This document shows positions 61,165 to 64,000 of a stretch of DNA of 64,000 bases, one piece after another; positions within the stretch are counted from its first letter, which is position 1; every line of letters starts with the position of its first letter. The translations under genes were made by a program, and so were the position numbers. The stretch is from contig SSNU01000060.1 of assembly GCA_012064415.1 (NCBI GenBank), positions 544,824-608,823 on the forward strand, written 5' to 3'. The notes beneath the pieces were generated by a model, which searched no databases, was not told the DNA's origin, and saw only the letters and a list, made by a program, of their open reading frames with translations. The stretch comes from Gyrodactylus bullatarudis (lineage: Eukaryota; Platyhelminthes; Monogenea; Gyrodactylidea; Gyrodactylidae).

Positions 61165-61400
61165 GAGTCGGAACTCATTTTGAGGATTTGAAGATAAGAC
61201 GAGTAATTAGTGATAAAGCTTTTATTTCGCCGGATCTCATCAGACTCTTACACCGGCTTGATTTATATATTAAATTAATTAACAAAAGTGTATCCTCTTA
61301 TTGGTTGGTTTGGGGATGCGATTGGGGAGGGAGTGGGGTTTCTCTTGTTGTTGTGAGCAATTACGTGTTCGGTCTTCTTTTTATGTAGGGATCAATCGGT
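61165..61400 (+). repeat. LTR-like or promoter-like dispersed repeat, copy
   Basis: The best-preserved copy of the GTGATAAAGC...CCGGATCTCATCAGACTC...ACACCGG family, with a downstream TATATATTAAATTAATTAA run. The open frame across it (61188-61388) is incidental. Confidence 0.45.
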
Positions 61401-62070
61401 AACTGTCCACTTTCTCTTCTCCTCTTTCTGCTTGTTTTGCAGATTGCATTGGATTTTTGAAGTTGTCCGGTACTATTTTTCGCAAAATGACTTTTCAAAT
61501 TGTCACAACCTCAATGTATGATTTATACAAACATCTCATTTTTTTCAGCAGGGTATCAGAATTTTCTGTCGATTTCTTAGGAATCCAGTTCAATAAGCAT
61601 ACTTTCACCGATTTGAGAAAAAATATTTTTTGGAAAAATAGGACCCATTTAAAATTAGGAGATTTTGTAAAACTTTGAGTTGAAATTTTTTGTTGATCTC
61701 ATGGTGTGAAAGGAATCAAACGTTATCTTTCACGATCATCATTCATCAAGGAAATCAATTATCCCAATCATAAATTCCCTAATTCATCGAGAATAGCTGT
61801 ATATTTTATTTATGACTGCATAGTTCAAACCAAAAGATTTTATATTACTTTAAATCTCGATACTTTTCTAAATGTACTATTCTTCATTTTCAATATACAG
61901 AATCATTTCAAAGAAGAAAAGGTTCTGGTAGTGATTTTACTCTCTTTTTGAATTGAGATTTGAAATTTGAAATTACAAACGGTTGATTGAACAAGATCTA
62001 AAATTTTCTCATGATGGGCTTTGTAATCTAAAAATGATAGATTATCAAGGTTTTTATTCGCTCTAAAAAC

Positions 62071-62470
62071 TGTATAAAAGGATCTTAAGAGTTGAGTTAG
62101 ATTGTCGCTAACATATTTTAAACAAGTGAGCTATACAAACAGTTGTCTTTTACTGCTCTACGAAAATAATGAAACATTTATTCCCTTTTAGAAATATGCA
62201 GCTTCAATACTTATTACTACTGTTAAATTTATTCTGCTACAAATGTAAGAATTATCCATCAGAACTTTTCAACTTCCACATCTATCATTCATGCTCTTCA
62301 ATACTCTTAGCATTATCGCGTAAGTGAAAATTTTCATGAAAAACTTTTTCCATTTCTGGCACATGGCCCTGATTTTCGTACCCTTACTACACTCACCAAT
62401 GTTTTCGACCACTATTTTTAATTTTTTAACCAATTTTAATTTTATAATTTAATATTTTTTTATAAATAAA
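62071..62470 (+). CDS. Doubtful small secreted-peptide gene
   Basis: ATG at 62196 opens a 43-codon frame ending at 62327 with a hydrophobic leader (MQLQYLLLLLNLFCYKC). A TATA-like TGTATAAAAG lies at 62071-62080, a CCCTTTTAG acceptor-like site ends at 62191, and AATAAA is at 62465-62470. The last sense codons overlap a GTAAGTG donor, so splicing to an unseen exon is possible. The signals are suggestive but short, and there is no homology evidence. Confidence 0.25.
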
Positions 62471-62949
62471 ATTTTCATTTTATTATTGGAACTAATATCT
62501 TTTTATGATTGCAATGATTCCTAGCGAATAACTACTGACAAGGTGTCCTATGAGTTCTAACTTGGTATGGAGCGCCTACGTTTTTAATTCTTCTTAGGGC
62601 CTTGTCAGTACAGTTTAATCAGGATTTGAGCCCTTGCATAGACTAGGGCAAACTTTTGTCTACCAACACCCCATTTTTCACCACCAAGACACTGGCTTGA
62701 TTGATTTTCATAAATAAAAATCTTTATTTCTATGCATACAATTCTTCATAATTTATTGATTTGAAAATCTTCGAGTTGTGACTCATCATTTTCAAGATTT
62801 GAAGATCATTTTGAGCTTTAAAGGCGATCTTTGATGACATGGGAGTTTTTATATGAATGAACATTGAAGCTCTGTACGATAGTAGGACAATTAAGCTATA
62901 AGTATGGCATAAAAAGAGTAGCAAACTATAAATTTTGAAGAAACAAAGA

Positions 62950-63540
62950 AATGCATGCAGTCCTCAGGTTTATTATCGGATCTACTACACCTCCAACACC
63001 GTTGTCTGAGTTGTCTGTGAATCTTGTTCACCGATACTTCTGACTGCGAAATTACAAATTCTTCAACCTCCTTGTCATACTGAATTTTCTGATGATTTTA
63101 AGAACAGAATCGAAGTCATGCTTCTTTGCCTAAAAAGCTTTGATCTGAGCTTGACATCATGACACCCCATGACAAAGTTGCTTTGGAATGTCATCTTGAT
63201 CTAAACCAGCTAACTTAGCCAGTCTTTTAAGGTTGTCGAGGAATTCCTCAAACGATTCTCCTTGACCTTGCTTCGTTGATTTAAACTTTGCTTTGTTAAC
63301 CATAGATGTAGAATTTCTTTCAATATGTTCAAGATATTTGTTCTTCATGTCTTCTACATCATCAAAGTTGTTTTCACTTTCTGATTGTCGAAGGAGGACA
63401 CATGAAACGAACAAAGTTCTGAATCTCTGTAGCTGGCACATTATAAGCACTGATAATCACCTTCATCTGCGTGAAATAATCTTGTGCCATATCAGGTTCG
63501 ACAGGCAGATCTCCCAAACAAAGATAACGGGGGTTCGACT
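62950..63540 (-). mobile_element. Ty3/Gypsy-like retrotransposon gag remnant
   Basis: The minus frame 63450-63157 contains NKAKFKSTKQGQGESFEEFL followed by DNLKRLAKLAG, the typical gag segment of Ty3/Gypsy elements. Upstream, in another frame, AQDYFTQMKVIISAY continues the likeness. Downstream near 62998-62950 a CX2CX4NX4C motif (CWRCSRSDNKPEDC) looks like a zinc knuckle whose His codon became Asn. Frameshifts and stops show it is dead. No LTR pair was found in the window. Confidence 0.7.
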
Positions 63541-63675
63541 AAGTGGTTGAGTGCTTGCCCAGCGAAGGTTCGATTCTCTGTGGAGGTGTAAAGGTTTACT
63601 ATAGTATAAGTTCTCGATCTTTGGATGTGTGAAATTTATTGTAAGTTTCAGTGAGTTTGTCATTTGAGGTTTACT
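63500..63675 (+). repeat. SINE-like copy, internally shortened
   Basis: GTGGTTGAGTGCTTGCCCAG is followed after only a few bases by GGTTCGATTCTC, then the family tail GTGAAATTTATTGTAAGTTT. The A-box to B-box distance is shorter than in the 10460 copy, so an internal deletion is likely. Confidence 0.55.
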
Positions 63676-63714
63676 TTTTATTCAACAAACTTAATATTTT
63701 TGTTCGGAATGTCA

Positions 63715-64000
63715 GGAAAATAATTTTTTCTTAAAAATCCCATAATAAAGTTGTGGAAATCAGAAAAATATTCTGAAAAAATTCAATCTGACCAAAATTA
63801 GGCCATTTTTCGAATCTCAAAAATACACCAAATTTCCCCTTTAACTTTCGCTCGATTTTTATCGATTTCAAATATTTGAAGCAGTTGTGTGCAGTTATTC
63901 GAGACAAAAAATTTCGAATTCGGCTGCAGAAATTCACAAAAATTTATTATTATCGTGATAAATCGAAAATTTGAATTTATTGATTATCACGAAGGAGAAT
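63715..64000. repeat. Remnant of TAGTTGACATGAAGATG repeat family, interior
   Basis: Shares the TTTATCGATTTCAAATATTTGAAGC area and flanks with 2080-2170, 12680-12760, 30370-30430 and 42480-42510. It runs off the right edge. Confidence 0.4.

Noticed and set aside
1..64000. CRISPR arrays, rRNA genes, bacterial operons or riboswitches
   Set aside because: Spliced animal genes and eukaryotic transposons dominate. No regularly spaced direct repeats or rRNA-like sequence were seen.

Overview
This window reads as AT-rich nuclear DNA (roughly 70% A+T by eye) from a multicellular animal, probably an invertebrate. The recognisable genes are animal housekeeping genes: the VPS33B vesicle-tethering protein, the mitochondrial rRNA dimethylase TFB1M, the complex III assembly factor UQCC1 and the PI4-kinase scaffold hyccin. 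There is also a protein with nucleoside-deoxyribosyltransferase-like domains resembling arthropod Raw, and a small RFamide-type neuropeptide precursor. I cannot name the species. An arthropod or other protostome is the best guess.

Layout. VPS33B (+) runs in from the left edge to 4298. TFB1M (-, single exon, 5383-6477) and a Raw-like gene (+, 6699-8490) sit head to head, 221 bp apart. A 5 kb repeat-filled interval holds a transposon with 217-bp terminal inverted repeats (10927-12576). It is followed by the 3' exons of a second deoxyribosyltransferase-like unit (13467-14145). UQCC1 (-, single exon, 15366-16073) and hyccin (+, 16154-48289) form a second head-to-head pair, 80 bp apart. Hyccin has a 27.7 kb second intron packed with mobile DNA: a piggyBac inside a palindromic TTAA element, a short-TIR HTH transposon, a LINE fragment, a Ginger-type integrase relic, a MITE inside a foldback element, and a second piggyBac. 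From 49 kb to the right edge the window is mostly LINE, SINE-like, LTR-like and palindromic repeats. Two small candidate genes lie there: the RFamide precursor (-, 58231-58490) and a doubtful short secreted peptide (+, 62196-62327).

The main structural feature is intron size. Many introns are only 25-60 nt (27, 42, 30, 38, 29, 34, 46, 33 and 41 nt) with ordinary GT...AG ends, and several keep the reading frame open or nearly so. Others in the same genes are 1-28 kb. Even two transposons carry 25- and 34-nt introns. A plain ORF view therefore fragments real genes and hides small ones. The exon models below were built by hand from frame, splice signals and remembered family similarity; no search or alignment was run.
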